This document shows, one piece after another, positions 53,225 to 62,473 of a stretch of 64,000 bases of DNA. The DNA is taken from contig NZ_VORY01000011.1 in the NCBI RefSeq assembly GCF_007997295.1, forward strand, positions 1 to 64,000, given 5' to 3'. The stretch's first letter is position 1. Each line of letters begins with the position of its first letter. The position numbers and the translations under genes are program-made. The stretch is from Gillisia hiemivivida (GTDB lineage: Bacteria > Bacteroidota > Bacteroidia > Flavobacteriales > Flavobacteriaceae). Below the pieces are notes generated by a model. That model was not told the DNA's origin and made no database searches. It saw only the letters and a program-made list of their open reading frames with translations.

Positions 53225-54109
53225 TAACTTCCTAGTTATCCATGTGAACCATAAGCAGTATATCTACTTCTATATTCAGATCTAAGAAATACGCAAAATT
53301 TCATCCCGAATACAATGAGGGATCCCTCTTATAGAGCAATCTTGCTTAGTTGAGATTCTTCGCTATGTATTTTCAAAGTTACTCCGAATAAGAGACCCTG
53401 AAACAAGTTACCATTGACGTATTACATAAGTTACTGATTTATAGATAATTGACACACCTGATTCTTTGCAAGTTTTTAATACGCGTTTTGTTATCATTGA
53501 GGTGATTTCAAGAATTTGGAAAACGCTCCCTCTAGTCGGTAATGATTTGTTTTATATTTGAGATTGTTCATTTTTTTGAGTGTCCAAAAAAACGAACCAA
53601 AAAAAGGACACTTTTTTGTAGGTGTTTCCAATTATGCTACCGCATAATTAGAACCGTACTTCCCCAGCTAAATTTTCTCCAAGGCTTCGAAAATTTTACG
53701 CTGGGGAAGCACTACACTCCAAAAAAGAAGTTCTTAAAACAATAAATCTGCTGAGAACCATCATACGTCAATTTCCTACGCTAGATAATTTTTTTTATCA
53801 CTGGTCTCAGGGTGACGATACTGTTTTAACTGCCGTCATGCTGAACTCGTTTCAGCATCTTTCATACATCAATTTACTACGCTAGATAATTTTTTTTATC
53901 ATGGGTCTCAGGATGACAATTTGTTTCAGATCGAGGGAATTCGAGATGTTAAGCATCCAAATTTTTCAGAATAATTAAAAAGCTACCACCTGGGTAGCTT
54001 TTTCTGTTAAGAATTCCTTGTAATTCTCTAATCTGTTTGCAGCGTACCTATATTATTTAATAACTTTCAGAACTGAGATATTATTTAATTTTTAATTCAG
54101 AATTATAAA
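53225..54109. repeat. 885-bp repeat-rich intergenic region upstream of pyruvate carboxylase
   Basis: It holds several blocks. 53367-53409 recurs inverted at 57731-57773 with one mismatch. 53571-53709 is the multi-hairpin element related to 16247-16388. 53762-53816 and 53863-53917 are a 55-bp direct repeat (period 101) with a GTCATGCTGAA...TTTCAGCATC hairpin between, and its inverted copy lies at 57610-57704. A terminator lies at 53977-54003. The open frame at 53542-53745 lies within the repeat and is not considered a gene. Confidence 0.8.
53977..54003 (+). terminator. Terminator hairpin upstream of pyc
   Basis: AAAAAGCTACC (53977-53987) and GGTAGCTTTTT (53993-54003) form an 11-bp stem with a five-base loop. 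It lies 106 bp before pyc and could end transcripts entering from the repeat region; both flanks are A/T runs. Confidence 0.75.
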
Positions 54110-57100
54110 ATGAAGATCAAAAAGGTTTTAGTAGCGAATAGAGGAGAGATAGCCATCCGTATTTTTCGTGCATGTACAGAAGTAGGATTAAAAACGGTAG
54201 GAATTTACACTTTCGAGGATAGGTATTCCCTACACCGCTACAAAGCCGATGAATCTTATCAGATAGGCGAGGATAACGATCCGCTAAAACCTTATTTAAA
54301 TATCAAGGCAATTATTCAGGTTGCTAAAAAAAATAATGTAGACGCCATTCATCCCGGTTATGGTTTTCTTTCTGAAAATGCTGAATTCGCAAAACAGTGT
54401 GAAGAGAATGATCTCATATTTATAGGTCCTAAGGTTTCAGTATTAAAATCTTTGGGAGATAAAGTAATGGCAAAAGAAGTTGCTGTTGCTAATAATGTTC
54501 CAATTATAAAAAGTAATAAAGAAGCACTTACTTCCATAGAAATTGCTTTAAAAGAAGCAAAATCAATAGGTTATCCTGTAATGCTGAAAGCTGCTTCTGG
54601 TGGAGGTGGACGTGGAATGCGTGTAATTAGAGAAGAAGATGAATTAAAAAAGGCATTTCCAGAATCTAAGCGAGAGGCGGGAAATGCATTTGGAGATGAT
54701 ACGGTTTTTATAGAAAAATTTGTTGAGAATCCAAAGCATATCGAGATTCAGATTGTAGCAGATAACCATGGAAATATGGTGCACCTGTTTGAGAGAGATT
54801 GTTCTGTACAGCGTAGGTATCAGAAAGTGATCGAGTTTGCTCCATCTTTGGGGTTAAATTCAGAAACAAAAAATAAATTATACGAGTATGCTATCGCAAT
54901 TTGTAAGGCGGTAAACTATAATAATATTGGAACCGTAGAGTTTTTGGTAGAAGATGGAGAGATCTATTTTATAGAGGTAAACCCAAGAATACAGGTAGAG
55001 CATACTGTAACCGAAATTATTACAGGTATAGATCTAGTAAAAGCCCAAATATTTATTGCTGGCGATTATAAATTATCTGACGAACAAATTAAAATTGAGA
55101 GTCAGGAAAGTTTGAAAATCAATGGCTTTGCTTTGCAATGTAGAATTACAACCGAGGATCCGGAAAACGATTTTAAGCCAGATTATGGTACGATTACTAC
55201 TTACAGAAGTGCCGCAGGTTTTGGAATACGCCTAGATGCAGGTAGTGTATATCAAGGTGTTACAATTTCTCCATTTTTCGATTCTATGTTGGTAAAAGTC
55301 TCTGCAAGTAGTAGAACATTAGATGGTGCTTGTAGGAAAATGAGACGTGCTTTGGCAGAGTTTAGGATTCGTGGGGTGAAGACAAACATGGCATTTTTAG
55401 ATAATATCCTCGCACATTCTACTTTTAGAGAAGGGAATGTTACAGTTAATTTCATCAATAAGAATCCAGATCTGTTCAAAATAAAGGAGCCACGAAACAG
55501 AGCGAATAAAATTGTTAGCTTTTTAGGAGATATGACCCTTAATGGGAATCCAGATGTTAAAGTGAAGGATCCTTCAGCTAAGTTCTTAATTCCTAAAGTG
55601 CCTAAGTTTGATGAATTTGGAGAGTATCCAAAAGGAACCAAAGATATACTTACAGAACTGGGACCTGATAAATTCTCGCGTTGGCTAAGACATCAAGGAA
55701 AGGTTCAGTTTACAGATACTACAATGCGCGATGCGCACCAAAGTTTACTTGCCACCAGAATGCGAACCTATGACATGATGAAGGTTGCAGAAGGTTTTGC
55801 GAAAAACCATTCCAATGTTTTTTCAATGGAAGTTTGGGGAGGAGCAACCTTCGATGTTTGTCTTCGGTATTTAAAAGAAAACCCTTGGGAACGTTTACAA
55901 TTGCTTAGAAAAGCAATGCCAAATGTTTTGTTGCAAATGTTATTGAGAGGTTCCAATGGAGTAGGCTATACTGCATATCCAGATAATCTTATTGAGAAAT
56001 TTGTGACAGAATCTTGGGAGCAAGGAGTAGATGTTTTTAGAATATTCGATTCATTAAACTGGATGAAATCTATTGAACCTTGTATAAAATATGTTAGAAA
56101 GAATACTGGCGGACTTGCAGAAGCCTCTATTTGTTATACCGGCGATATTCTAGATCCTAACAGGACCAAATACACCTTGGAGTATTATGTGCAACTGGCA
56201 AAACAAATGGAAGATGCCGGAGCACATATCTTAGGAATTAAGGATATGGCAGGGCTTTTAAAGCCTTATGCTGCAGAGGAATTAATTTCGGCATTAAAAT
56301 CTAGGATTAATATTCCTATTCATTTACATACACATGACACTTCTTCAATTCAGGCAGCAACCTATTTAAAAGCGATAGAAGCTGGAGTAGATGTGGTAGA
56401 TGTGGCATTGGGTGGACTTTCAGGATTAACCTCACAGCCAAATTTCAATTCAATTGTAGAAATGATGAAGTTTGAAAGTCGTGCAAACGATTTTGATATG
56501 GATAAACTGAACGAATATTCCAATTACTGGGAAGCAGTTCGCAGTTATTATTATCCATTTGAAAGCGGACTTAAAGCGGGATCGGCAGCTGTTTATAAAC
56601 ACGAAATTCCAGGTGGGCAATATTCGAATCTAAAACCACAAGCAGAATCGTTAGGACTTAGTAATAGATTTCATGAGATCACACAAATGTATGCTGAAGT
56701 TAATGAGCTTTTTGGTGATATCGTGAAAGTAACTCCTAGCTCCAAGGTTGTTGGAGACATGGCTCAGTATCTTGTAAGCAATAACCTTACTATAGATGAT
56801 GTGTTGGAGAACGGAGAAAATATATCTTTTCCGGAGTCTGTAAAAAGTTTCTTCAGAGGAAGTCTTGGGCAGCCTGTGGGTGGTTTTCCTGAAAAAATTC
56901 AGAAGATCGTATTAAAAGATGAAGAGGCTTTTACAGAAAGACCAAATGCGCATTTGGAACCTATAGATTTTGATAAGGAATTGGCAGAATTTAAAGAAAC
57001 CTTCAAGGATGGGATGGGCCGAGAGCTTAACATGACAGATTTCTTATCCTATAAATTATATCCAAAGGTTTTTACAGATGCTTATAATCATCATAAAGAT

Positions 57101-57559
57101 CATGGAAATGTCATAGACATACCAACCAAGAATTTCTTTTATGGAATGGAAATTTATGAGGAGATCATAGTAGAGATGGATAAAGGAAAAACCCTTTTAA
57201 TTCAACTTTTATCTATAGGAGAAGCAGATAGCGATGGAATGGTTCAAATATTCTTTAAAGTAAATGGACAAACCAGAGCAGTTCAAATTCAGGATAAATC
57301 TATTAAAGTAGAGAAAGTTGTTCATCAGAAAAAAGATAAGGCCAATGATGATGAAATTGGAGCTCCTCTTCAAGGATCCCTTGCATCTGTATTGGTGAAG
57401 GCGGGTCAAAAAGTGAAAAAGAATGAGCCTTTATTTATTATTGAAGCTATGAAAATGGAAACAACAATCACAGCGAATTCCGATGGAGAAATAGACCGAG
57501 TTGTCTTACCAGAGGGTAGAATGGTCTTTGCAGATGATTTGGTAGTGATTATGAAGTAA
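54110..57559 (+). CDS. pyc: Pyruvate carboxylase
   Basis: Biotin enzyme making oxaloacetate from pyruvate, ATP and bicarbonate. 1149 residues, single-chain form. Biotin carboxylase domain (about 1-455: KKVLVANRGEIAIRIFRAC, AASGGGGRGMRVI, FIEVNPRIQVEHTVTE). Carboxyltransferase domain (about 530-800: FTDTTMRDAHQSLLATRMRT, IHLHTHDTSSIQAATYLKA). C-terminal biotinyl domain with the modified lysine in EAMKMETTI (about residue 1115). It replenishes the TCA cycle and depends on BirA at 40 kb. Repeats in inverted orientation flank it. Confidence 0.97.
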   Translation: MKIKKVLVANRGEIAIRIFRACTEVGLKTVGIYTFEDRYSLHRYKADESYQIGEDNDPLKPYLNIKAIIQVAKKNNVDAIHPGYGFLSENAEFAKQCEENDLIFIGPKVSVLKSLGDKVMAKEVAVANNVPIIKSNKEALTSIEIALKEAKSIGYPVMLKAASGGGGRGMRVIREEDELKKAFPESKREAGNAFGDDTVFIEKFVENPKHIEIQIVADNHGNMVHLFERDCSVQRRYQKVIEFAPSLGLNSETKNKLYEYAIAICKAVNYNNIGTVEFLVEDGEIYFIEVNPRIQVEHTVTEIITGIDLVKAQIFIAGDYKLSDEQIKIESQESLKINGFALQCRITTEDPENDFKPDYGTITTYRSAAGFGIRLDAGSVYQGVTISPFFDSMLVKVSASSRTLDGACRKMRRALAEFRIRGVKTNMAFLDNILAHSTFREGNVTVNFINKNPDLFKIKEPRNRANKIVSFLGDMTLNGNPDVKVKDPSAKFLIPKVPKFDEFGEYPKGTKDILTELGPDKFSRWLRHQGKVQFTDTTMRDAHQSLLATRMRTYDMMKVAEGFAKNHSNVFSMEVWGGATFDVCLRYLKENPWERLQLLRKAMPNVLLQMLLRGSNGVGYTAYPDNLIEKFVTESWEQGVDVFRIFDSLNWMKSIEPCIKYVRKNTGGLAEASICYTGDILDPNRTKYTLEYYVQLAKQMEDAGAHILGIKDMAGLLKPYAAEELISALKSRINIPIHLHTHDTSSIQAATYLKAIEAGVDVVDVALGGLSGLTSQPNFNSIVEMMKFESRANDFDMDKLNEYSNYWEAVRSYYYPFESGLKAGSAAVYKHEIPGGQYSNLKPQAESLGLSNRFHEITQMYAEVNELFGDIVKVTPSSKVVGDMAQYLVSNNLTIDDVLENGENISFPESVKSFFRGSLGQPVGGFPEKIQKIVLKDEEAFTERPNAHLEPIDFDKELAEFKETFKDGMGRELNMTDFLSYKLYPKVFTDAYNHHKDHGNVIDIPTKNFFYGMEIYEEIIVEMDKGKTLLIQLLSIGEADSDGMVQIFFKVNGQTRAVQIQDKSIKVEKVVHQKKDKANDDEIGAPLQGSLASVLVKAGQKVKKNEPLFIIEAMKMETTITANSDGEIDRVVLPEGRMVFADDLVVIMK

Positions 57560-57892
57560 ATTGAGAAATGATATTATATATCCGTTTTTTGAAATAATAG
57601 AGATCTCTCGTCACCCTGAGACCCGTGATAAAAAAATTATCTAGCGGAGGAAATTGACGTATGAAAGATGCTGAAACTCCCGAAGCGTCGGGACAGCATG
57701 ACGGAAGTTAAAACCGGTATCGTCACCCTGAACTTGTTTCAGGGTCTGTTATTCGGAGTAACTTTGAAAATACGTCAATGGTAATTTATTTCAGGGTCTC
57801 AATTTAATACATTGATTTACAATGTTATGAGATTCTGAAACAAGTTCACAATGACGTTCATTTCAATTTAAAATGCTTTACACAGAATTAAA
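57560..57892. repeat. Intergenic region with inverted copies of the repeats upstream of pyc
   Basis: 57610-57664 is an inverted copy of the 55-bp unit at 53762-53816. 57669-57704 is a hairpin with ATGCTG/CAGCAT ends and an inner TCCCGA/TCGGGA stem. 57731-57773 matches 53367-53409 inverted with one mismatch in 43 bases. A further GAGACCCTGA-like block lies at about 57790-57845. No open frame or classical terminator for pyc is seen. Confidence 0.85.
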
Positions 57893-58552
57893 ATGTTTCA
57901 TCATACACATCCATACAAACCATTTATTCCGAAGAATGCAACCAAATTAATTGTAGGCACTTTGCCACCTCCTAGGTTTACAACTGGGTATCTAAAACAT
58001 GATGATGTAAATTTTTGTTACGGAAGTAGGGATGGTTTTTTATGGCCAATCCTAGATAAATTATTCGATCTCAATTTAAAGTATGAGAACACCGAAGCTG
58101 CAATAGATCAGCGAAAAGAGTTTTTAATAAAGAGGGGAATTGGGATTTGTGATGTGGTGGAGAGTAGCAGAAGAAGCAAGATTGATGCTTCAGATCTGGG
58201 AATGAAAGAAGTGGAATTAAGGGATCTAACAAATATACTTAGAAAGAATCCACTTATTAAAACCTTACTTTTTACGGGAGGAAATTCCAAGAATGGCCCG
58301 GAATATTTTTTTAGAAGACATTTAAGAGAACTGGGAGAAGGGATTAAACTTAAAGTTATTTCCAATGAAGTTCCCAGAGTGCATCAATTCTTGCTGGATG
58401 GAAGATTAATTAACACAGTATCCTTAACAGCGCCCTCAGGTTCTGCCAACAGGGCAATAGGAAGTATGGATTCTTATAAGTTTAAAAAAGCAAAGGATCC
58501 TAAATTCAATACTATTGATTTTAGAATCCTTCAATATAATGGGTATTTCTAG
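57893..58552 (+). CDS. Uracil-DNA glycosylase superfamily protein
   Basis: 219 residues. The N-terminal KLIVGTLPPPRFTTGY and FCYGSRDGFLWPILDKLF recall the first motif and the following helix of UDG-superfamily proteins. RGIGICDVVESSRR and a late TAPSGSANRAIG take the positions of the later loops. It is probably a base-excision repair enzyme or a UDG-like protein of unknown substrate; the exact subfamily cannot be set. Single gene flanked by repeats on one side and bTHX (convergent) on the other. Confidence 0.7.
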   Translation: MFHHTHPYKPFIPKNATKLIVGTLPPPRFTTGYLKHDDVNFCYGSRDGFLWPILDKLFDLNLKYENTEAAIDQRKEFLIKRGIGICDVVESSRRSKIDASDLGMKEVELRDLTNILRKNPLIKTLLFTGGNSKNGPEYFFRRHLRELGEGIKLKVISNEVPRVHQFLLDGRLINTVSLTAPSGSANRAIGSMDSYKFKKAKDPKFNTIDFRILQYNGYF

Positions 58553-58568
58553 ATAGGTTTAACCGAGT

Positions 58569-58703
58569 TTATTTCAGCTCTTTTTTATCTTGATCTGCAA
58601 GAGTGGTTGGTTTAGTTTTAAACTTTCCTCTCTTAGGTCTCAATCTTCCATGCGTTCCTAAAGCTATTTTTCCTCGTTTGGTTTTCTTATCTCCTCTCCC
58701 CAT
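58569..58703 (-). CDS. 30S ribosomal protein bTHX
   Basis: 44 residues from ATG at 58703 to TAA at 58569: MGRGDKKTKRGKIALGTHGR, then LRPKRGKFKTKPTTLADQDK. The GRGDKKTKRGKI opening and high Lys/Arg content identify the THX family, a small protein set at the head of the 30S subunit. It lies 2 bp after the stop of the small gene upstream, so both are likely on one transcript. Confidence 0.88.
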   Translation of the reverse strand: MGRGDKKTKRGKIALGTHGRLRPKRGKFKTKPTTLADQDKKELK

Positions 58704-58705
58704 AA

Positions 58706-58834
58706 TTACTTTTTGTTTTGCTGTTTTTTAATTGTCTTTTCGTCTATATCTACCTTATTGGTTTTTTGATTTCTATCCCCAGTAGGGTTGGTAGGCGTTG
58801 TTTGTTCGGATTTTCTTTCAAACTTTTTTTCCAT
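58706..58834 (-). CDS. Small charged protein of unknown function next to bTHX
   Basis: 42 residues from ATG at 58834 to TAA at 58706: MEKKFERKSEQTTPTNPTGD, then RNQKTNKVDIDEKTIKKQQN. Hydrophilic, lysine-rich and probably disordered. No family recognised. It precedes bTHX by 2 bp with no room for another promoter. A coding assignment is plausible but rests on the open frame and position only. Confidence 0.5.
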   Translation of the reverse strand: MEKKFERKSEQTTPTNPTGDRNQKTNKVDIDEKTIKKQQNKK

Positions 58835-58915
58835 GATATTTGTTTTTATATTCATTTAAATATAAAGAAAATCAATCACAAAATGTATTAATGCCTTGTT
58901 ACAGTAAGGTTAAAG

Positions 58916-59677
58916 CTATCTAATAGTTTTAACAAATTCTGAAATCGATTCCACTCCATTTTTTGTAAGCTGCTTAATAAAGGCACTTCCAATAATGGCT
59001 CCATTAGAATATTCGGTAGCTTCCTTAAAGCTTTGCTTATCGCTAATTCCAAAACCTACGATCTGAGGATTCTTTAAATTCATTCCTGAAATTCTTTTGA
59101 AATAATCCTTAGTGTCATTCCCGAAACTAGATGTTGTTCCCGTTACGCTTGCGCTACTCACCATATAGATGAATCCATTAGAAACCGAATCTATAAATCC
59201 AATTCGCTCTGCTGAAGTTTGAGGAGTTATTAGAAAAACATTGATGAGGTTATATTTCTCAAATACAGCTTGATATTTTTCTGAATATACATCCACTGGA
59301 AGATCTGGTATAATTAATCCATCTATACCGATCTCTTCACATTTTTTACAGAATTCTTCAACTCCGTACTGAAGCATCGGATTAAAATACCCCATGATGA
59401 TCAAGGGAATATTCACTGTTTTTCTAATATCTTTTAGCTGCTGAAATAGCTTTTCTGTGGTCATTCCATTTCTTAAAGCTAGTGTGCTGCTTTCTTGAAT
59501 GGTTGGTCCATCTGCTAATGGATCGCTAAAAGGCAATCCAATTTCTATCATATCCACACCGTTCTTTTCAAGATCTTGAATAATAGAGACGGTATCATTA
59601 AATTTGGGATAACCCGCTGTAAAATATATGGAAAGAAGCTTTTTGTCTTCTTGTAATTTTTCTTGAATTCTGTTCAT
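58916..59677 (-). CDS. trpA: Tryptophan synthase alpha subunit
   Basis: Cleaves indole-3-glycerol phosphate to indole and glyceraldehyde 3-phosphate. 253 residues, TIM barrel. Catalytic Glu45 in MIEIGLPFSDPLADGP (Asp56 at the end), IPLIIMGYFNPML, GLIIPDLPVD and the phosphate loop near IIGSAFIK. Last gene of the trp operon. It is separated from trpB by 126 bp holding a dispersed palindrome, whereas the other trp genes lie within 20 bp of each other (trpG-trpD 92 bp). Confidence 0.96.
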   Translation of the reverse strand: MNRIQEKLQEDKKLLSIYFTAGYPKFNDTVSIIQDLEKNGVDMIEIGLPFSDPLADGPTIQESSTLALRNGMTTEKLFQQLKDIRKTVNIPLIIMGYFNPMLQYGVEEFCKKCEEIGIDGLIIPDLPVDVYSEKYQAVFEKYNLINVFLITPQTSAERIGFIDSVSNGFIYMVSSASVTGTTSSFGNDTKDYFKRISGMNLKNPQIVGFGISDKQSFKEATEYSNGAIIGSAFIKQLTKNGVESISEFVKTIR

Positions 59678-59709
59678 TTTTAAATTTTTATATTTTCAAT
59701 CGTCACACT

Positions 59710-59729
59710 ATTCCGGTAGCTATCGGAAT
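59710..59729. repeat. Imperfect palindrome between trpB and trpA
   Basis: ATTCCGGTAGCTATCGGAAT is a 20-base palindrome with one mismatched pair. It sits inside an insertion-like 126-bp gap in the trp operon. A related CCGATAGCTATAGG occurs near 16137. No T-run follows on the minus strand, so it is not a classical terminator. Confidence 0.6.
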
Positions 59730-59803
59730 TATTTCAGTGTCTAGTAAAATAGTTCCTGACATGTTCCTATTACTATGGCAACAAAATGATCTAGGTTGTT
59801 AAA

Positions 59804-60985
59804 TTATAAATTAAAATAATCGATATATGTACTAAGATCTTTATCCCCACGTCCCGAAAGATTCAATACTACAATATCATCTTTCTTGAATTTTCGGTCT
59901 TCGAAAATCGCTAAAGCATGTGAAGTTTCAATGGCTGGAATTATCCCTTCTAATCTGGCTAATTCTTGTCCGGCTTTCATTGCATCTTCATCGGTAATTG
60001 ATATAAATTCAGCTCTTCCAGTTCTATAAAGGTTGGCATGCATTGGTCCGATCCCTGGATAATCTAAACCTGCAGAAATTGAATACGGCTCGGTGATCTG
60101 TCCATCTTGCGTTTGCATTAATAAGGTTTTACTCCCGTGAATTATGCCTTCTTTTCCTAAAGCTGAAGTTGCAGCACTTTCACCAGAAAGAACTCCCTTT
60201 CCAGCAGCTTCCACAGCGATGATTCCCACTTCTGGGTTGTCTAAATAATGATAATAAATTCCAGCGGCGTTACTTCCTCCTCCAACACAAGCAACCACAT
60301 AATCTGGAGCTTCTCTTCCTTCCTTTTCAAGAAGTTGAGATTTAATTTCCTCGGAGATCACACTTTGAAAACGTGCCACCATATCCGGATAAGGATGAGG
60401 TCCTACTACAGATCCAATAATGTAATGAGTATCTACCGGATGGTTAATCCAATCTCGAATGGCCTCGTTGGTTGCGTCTTTTAAGGTTCTACTTCCAGAT
60501 TTTGCCGGAATAACTGTAGCGCCCAACAGTTTCATTCTTGCCACGTTTGGAGCTTGGCGGTCAATGTCTATTTCGCCCATATACACAATACACTCAATTC
60601 CCATCAAGGCACAAACCGTAGCAGTAGCAACACCATGCTGTCCTGCACCGGTCTCTGCAATGATTCTGTTCTTGCCTAAACGTTTTGCCATTAAGATCTG
60701 CCCAATCGTATTGTTCACTTTATGAGCTCCTGTATGGCAAAGATCTTCACGTTTTAAATAGATCTTGGTATTGTACTTCTCACTTAATCTGGAAGCAAAA
60801 TACAATGGAGTAGGTCTGCCTACATAATCTTTCAGAAGATCTTTGAACTCTTTCTGAAAAGATTCCTCCTGCATTATCTGTATATATTGCTGCCTTAATT
60901 CTTCTACATTAGGGTATAGCATTTCCGGGATATAAGCTCCGCCAAATTCGCCATAATAGCCTTTTTCGTCTGCCTGATAGGTCAT
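59804..60985 (-). CDS. trpB: Tryptophan synthase beta subunit
   Basis: PLP enzyme joining indole and serine. 393 residues. PLP lysine Lys89 in [47 protein letters not shown] and [16 protein letters not shown] are the other family motifs. It is 10 bp after trpF. It carries no substitution in the motifs that would suggest the stand-alone TrpB2 type. Confidence 0.97.
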   Translation of the reverse strand: MTYQADEKGYYGEFGGAYIPEMLYPNVEELRQQYIQIMQEESFQKEFKDLLKDYVGRPTPLYFASRLSEKYNTKIYLKREDLCHTGAHKVNNTIGQILMAKRLGKNRIIAETGAGQHGVATATVCALMGIECIVYMGEIDIDRQAPNVARMKLLGATVIPAKSGSRTLKDATNEAIRDWINHPVDTHYIIGSVVGPHPYPDMVARFQSVISEEIKSQLLEKEGREAPDYVVACVGGGSNAAGIYYHYLDNPEVGIIAVEAAGKGVLSGESAATSALGKEGIIHGSKTLLMQTQDGQITEPYSISAGLDYPGIGPMHANLYRTGRAEFISITDEDAMKAGQELARLEGIIPAIETSHALAIFEDRKFKKDDIVVLNLSGRGDKDLSTYIDYFNL

Positions 60986-60995
60986 AATATATATT

Positions 60996-61664
60996 TTATG
61001 CTTGAGTTTTAAAACCCAAATTATCTTTAAATATTTTTAATGTATTCGTGTCTTTTAAGCCTGCTTTCAATTCAAATTTACTATTCACATCTACTCCAAA
61101 AAGCAAATGCGACTTGTTGCTTTTTTCGAAATAAGCATAAAGCTCCGCTATCTTTTGAAGTTCATCTTCCCCAATTCCTCCACTAAGAAAAAATGGAGTA
61201 GAAGAAGGGTAATCTTTCAAAAGCTCCCAATTGAAAGTTATTCCGTTCCCGCCTTTATTTTTCCCTTGAGTGTCGAATAAGAAAAAATCTACAATGCCTT
61301 CATAAGCCTTAAGTTCTTCAAAATTGAAGGTTTCCTTGACGGGAAACACTTTTATTAGTTCTACGGAATTATTCTGAGCCAAGGCTGATCTTAATTTTTT
61401 ACAGTATTCAGCTGATTCCTTTCCGTGAAGTTGAATCGCTCTGAACTTGTGTTTTTCAACTTTCTCTAAAACAAAATCGATTTCTTCATCTACAAAAACG
61501 CCGGTTTTTTTGATGGTTGGATCTATATCAGGGATGTCTCCTGAAAAATTTCTAGGAGATCTTTCATAAAAGATAAATCCAAGATAATCTGGATTTAAAG
61601 CTGCAACTTCCAGAATATTTTCTGAATGCTTCATTCCGCATATCTTCAGTTTGAGATCCTTCAT
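60996..61664 (-). CDS. trpF: Phosphoribosylanthranilate isomerase
   Basis: 222 residues, TIM barrel. The catalytic cysteine is in LKLKICGMK (Cys9) and the general acid aspartate in [26 protein letters not shown] and [14 protein letters not shown] mark the phosphate-binding end. The enzyme is separate from TrpC here, unlike the fused form in E. coli. It starts 1 bp after the trpC stop. Confidence 0.95.
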   Translation of the reverse strand: MKDLKLKICGMKHSENILEVAALNPDYLGFIFYERSPRNFSGDIPDIDPTIKKTGVFVDEEIDFVLEKVEKHKFRAIQLHGKESAEYCKKLRSALAQNNSVELIKVFPVKETFNFEELKAYEGIVDFFLFDTQGKNKGGNGITFNWELLKDYPSSTPFFLSGGIGEDELQKIAELYAYFEKSNKSHLLFGVDVNSKFELKAGLKDTNTLKIFKDNLGFKTQA

Positions 61665-61665
61665 T

Positions 61666-62454
61666 TTAATTGCTTGTTAATTCTTGAATAAATTGTGATG
61701 CACTTTTTCCAGGATAATTGGTTTTCATAAAATTCTCACCAATTAAAAATCCTTGATATCCGTAATTTTTTAGATCCTTGATAACTTTAACACTGCTAAT
61801 TCCACTTTCTGAAACTTTCACAAAATCACTTGGGATCTTTTCTGAAAGTTGCTTACTAATATCCGTACTCACTTCAAAGGTCTTTAAATTCCTATTGTTC
61901 ACCCCTAACATATCCAGGCTAGGCATGATAGATTTCTCTAATTCCTCTAAATTATGAACCTCCAAAAGCACCTCTAAGTTTAAACTTTTGGCTAATTCAG
62001 AAAAAGATTTTATTTCATCTCGAGTTAATACTGCAGCAATAAGTAGAATTACATCGGCTCCGTGAGCCTTAGCTTCAATAATCTGATATTCATCAATAAT
62101 AAATTCTTTTCTCAATAAAGGCATTTTTACCGATGCTCTGGCTAAAATAAGATCGTCTAACGCGCCACCAAAGTATTTTCCATCTGTTAGTACCGACATC
62201 CCGCAAACACCCGCATTTTCATATCCTGAAGCCACATCTTGCACATTCAGATCTTGATTGATCACAGATTTAGATGGTGATCTACGTTTATGTTCTGCAA
62301 TAATTCCGCTAGAGCTGTTTTTTAATGCTGTTGCTAGCGAATTGGTTATATGACCGAAAAGCGGATAACGCTCTAAATCTTCAGCAGATATCAGCTGTTT
62401 TTTTAGACTAACCTCATTTCGTTTATCAGCAATAATTTTATCTAGAATATTCAT
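61666..62454 (-). CDS. trpC: Indole-3-glycerol phosphate synthase
   Basis: 262 residues from the ATG at 62454 (MNILDKIIADKRNEVSLKK), chosen over the ATG at 62484 because that is where the family begins and it removes an overlap with trpD. Motifs: IIAEHKRRSPSKSVIN, LRKEFIIDEYQI, NNRNLKTFEVS and SESGISSVKVIKDL. Monofunctional. 19 bp separate it from trpD. Confidence 0.95.
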   Translation of the reverse strand: MNILDKIIADKRNEVSLKKQLISAEDLERYPLFGHITNSLATALKNSSSGIIAEHKRRSPSKSVINQDLNVQDVASGYENAGVCGMSVLTDGKYFGGALDDLILARASVKMPLLRKEFIIDEYQIIEAKAHGADVILLIAAVLTRDEIKSFSELAKSLNLEVLLEVHNLEELEKSIMPSLDMLGVNNRNLKTFEVSTDISKQLSEKIPSDFVKVSESGISSVKVIKDLKNYGYQGFLIGENFMKTNYPGKSASQFIQELTSN

Positions 62455-62473
62455 TTTATAAATTTCAATATAA

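Noticed and set aside
53542-53745. 67-codon plus-strand frame rich in Lys/Phe
   Set aside because: It covers the multi-hairpin repeat, which recurs at 16.2 kb without a conserved frame.
53367-57773. Composite transposon carrying pyruvate carboxylase
   Set aside because: No transposase is near, pyc is an ordinary housekeeping gene with normal codon use, and the repeats are dispersed intergenic elements.
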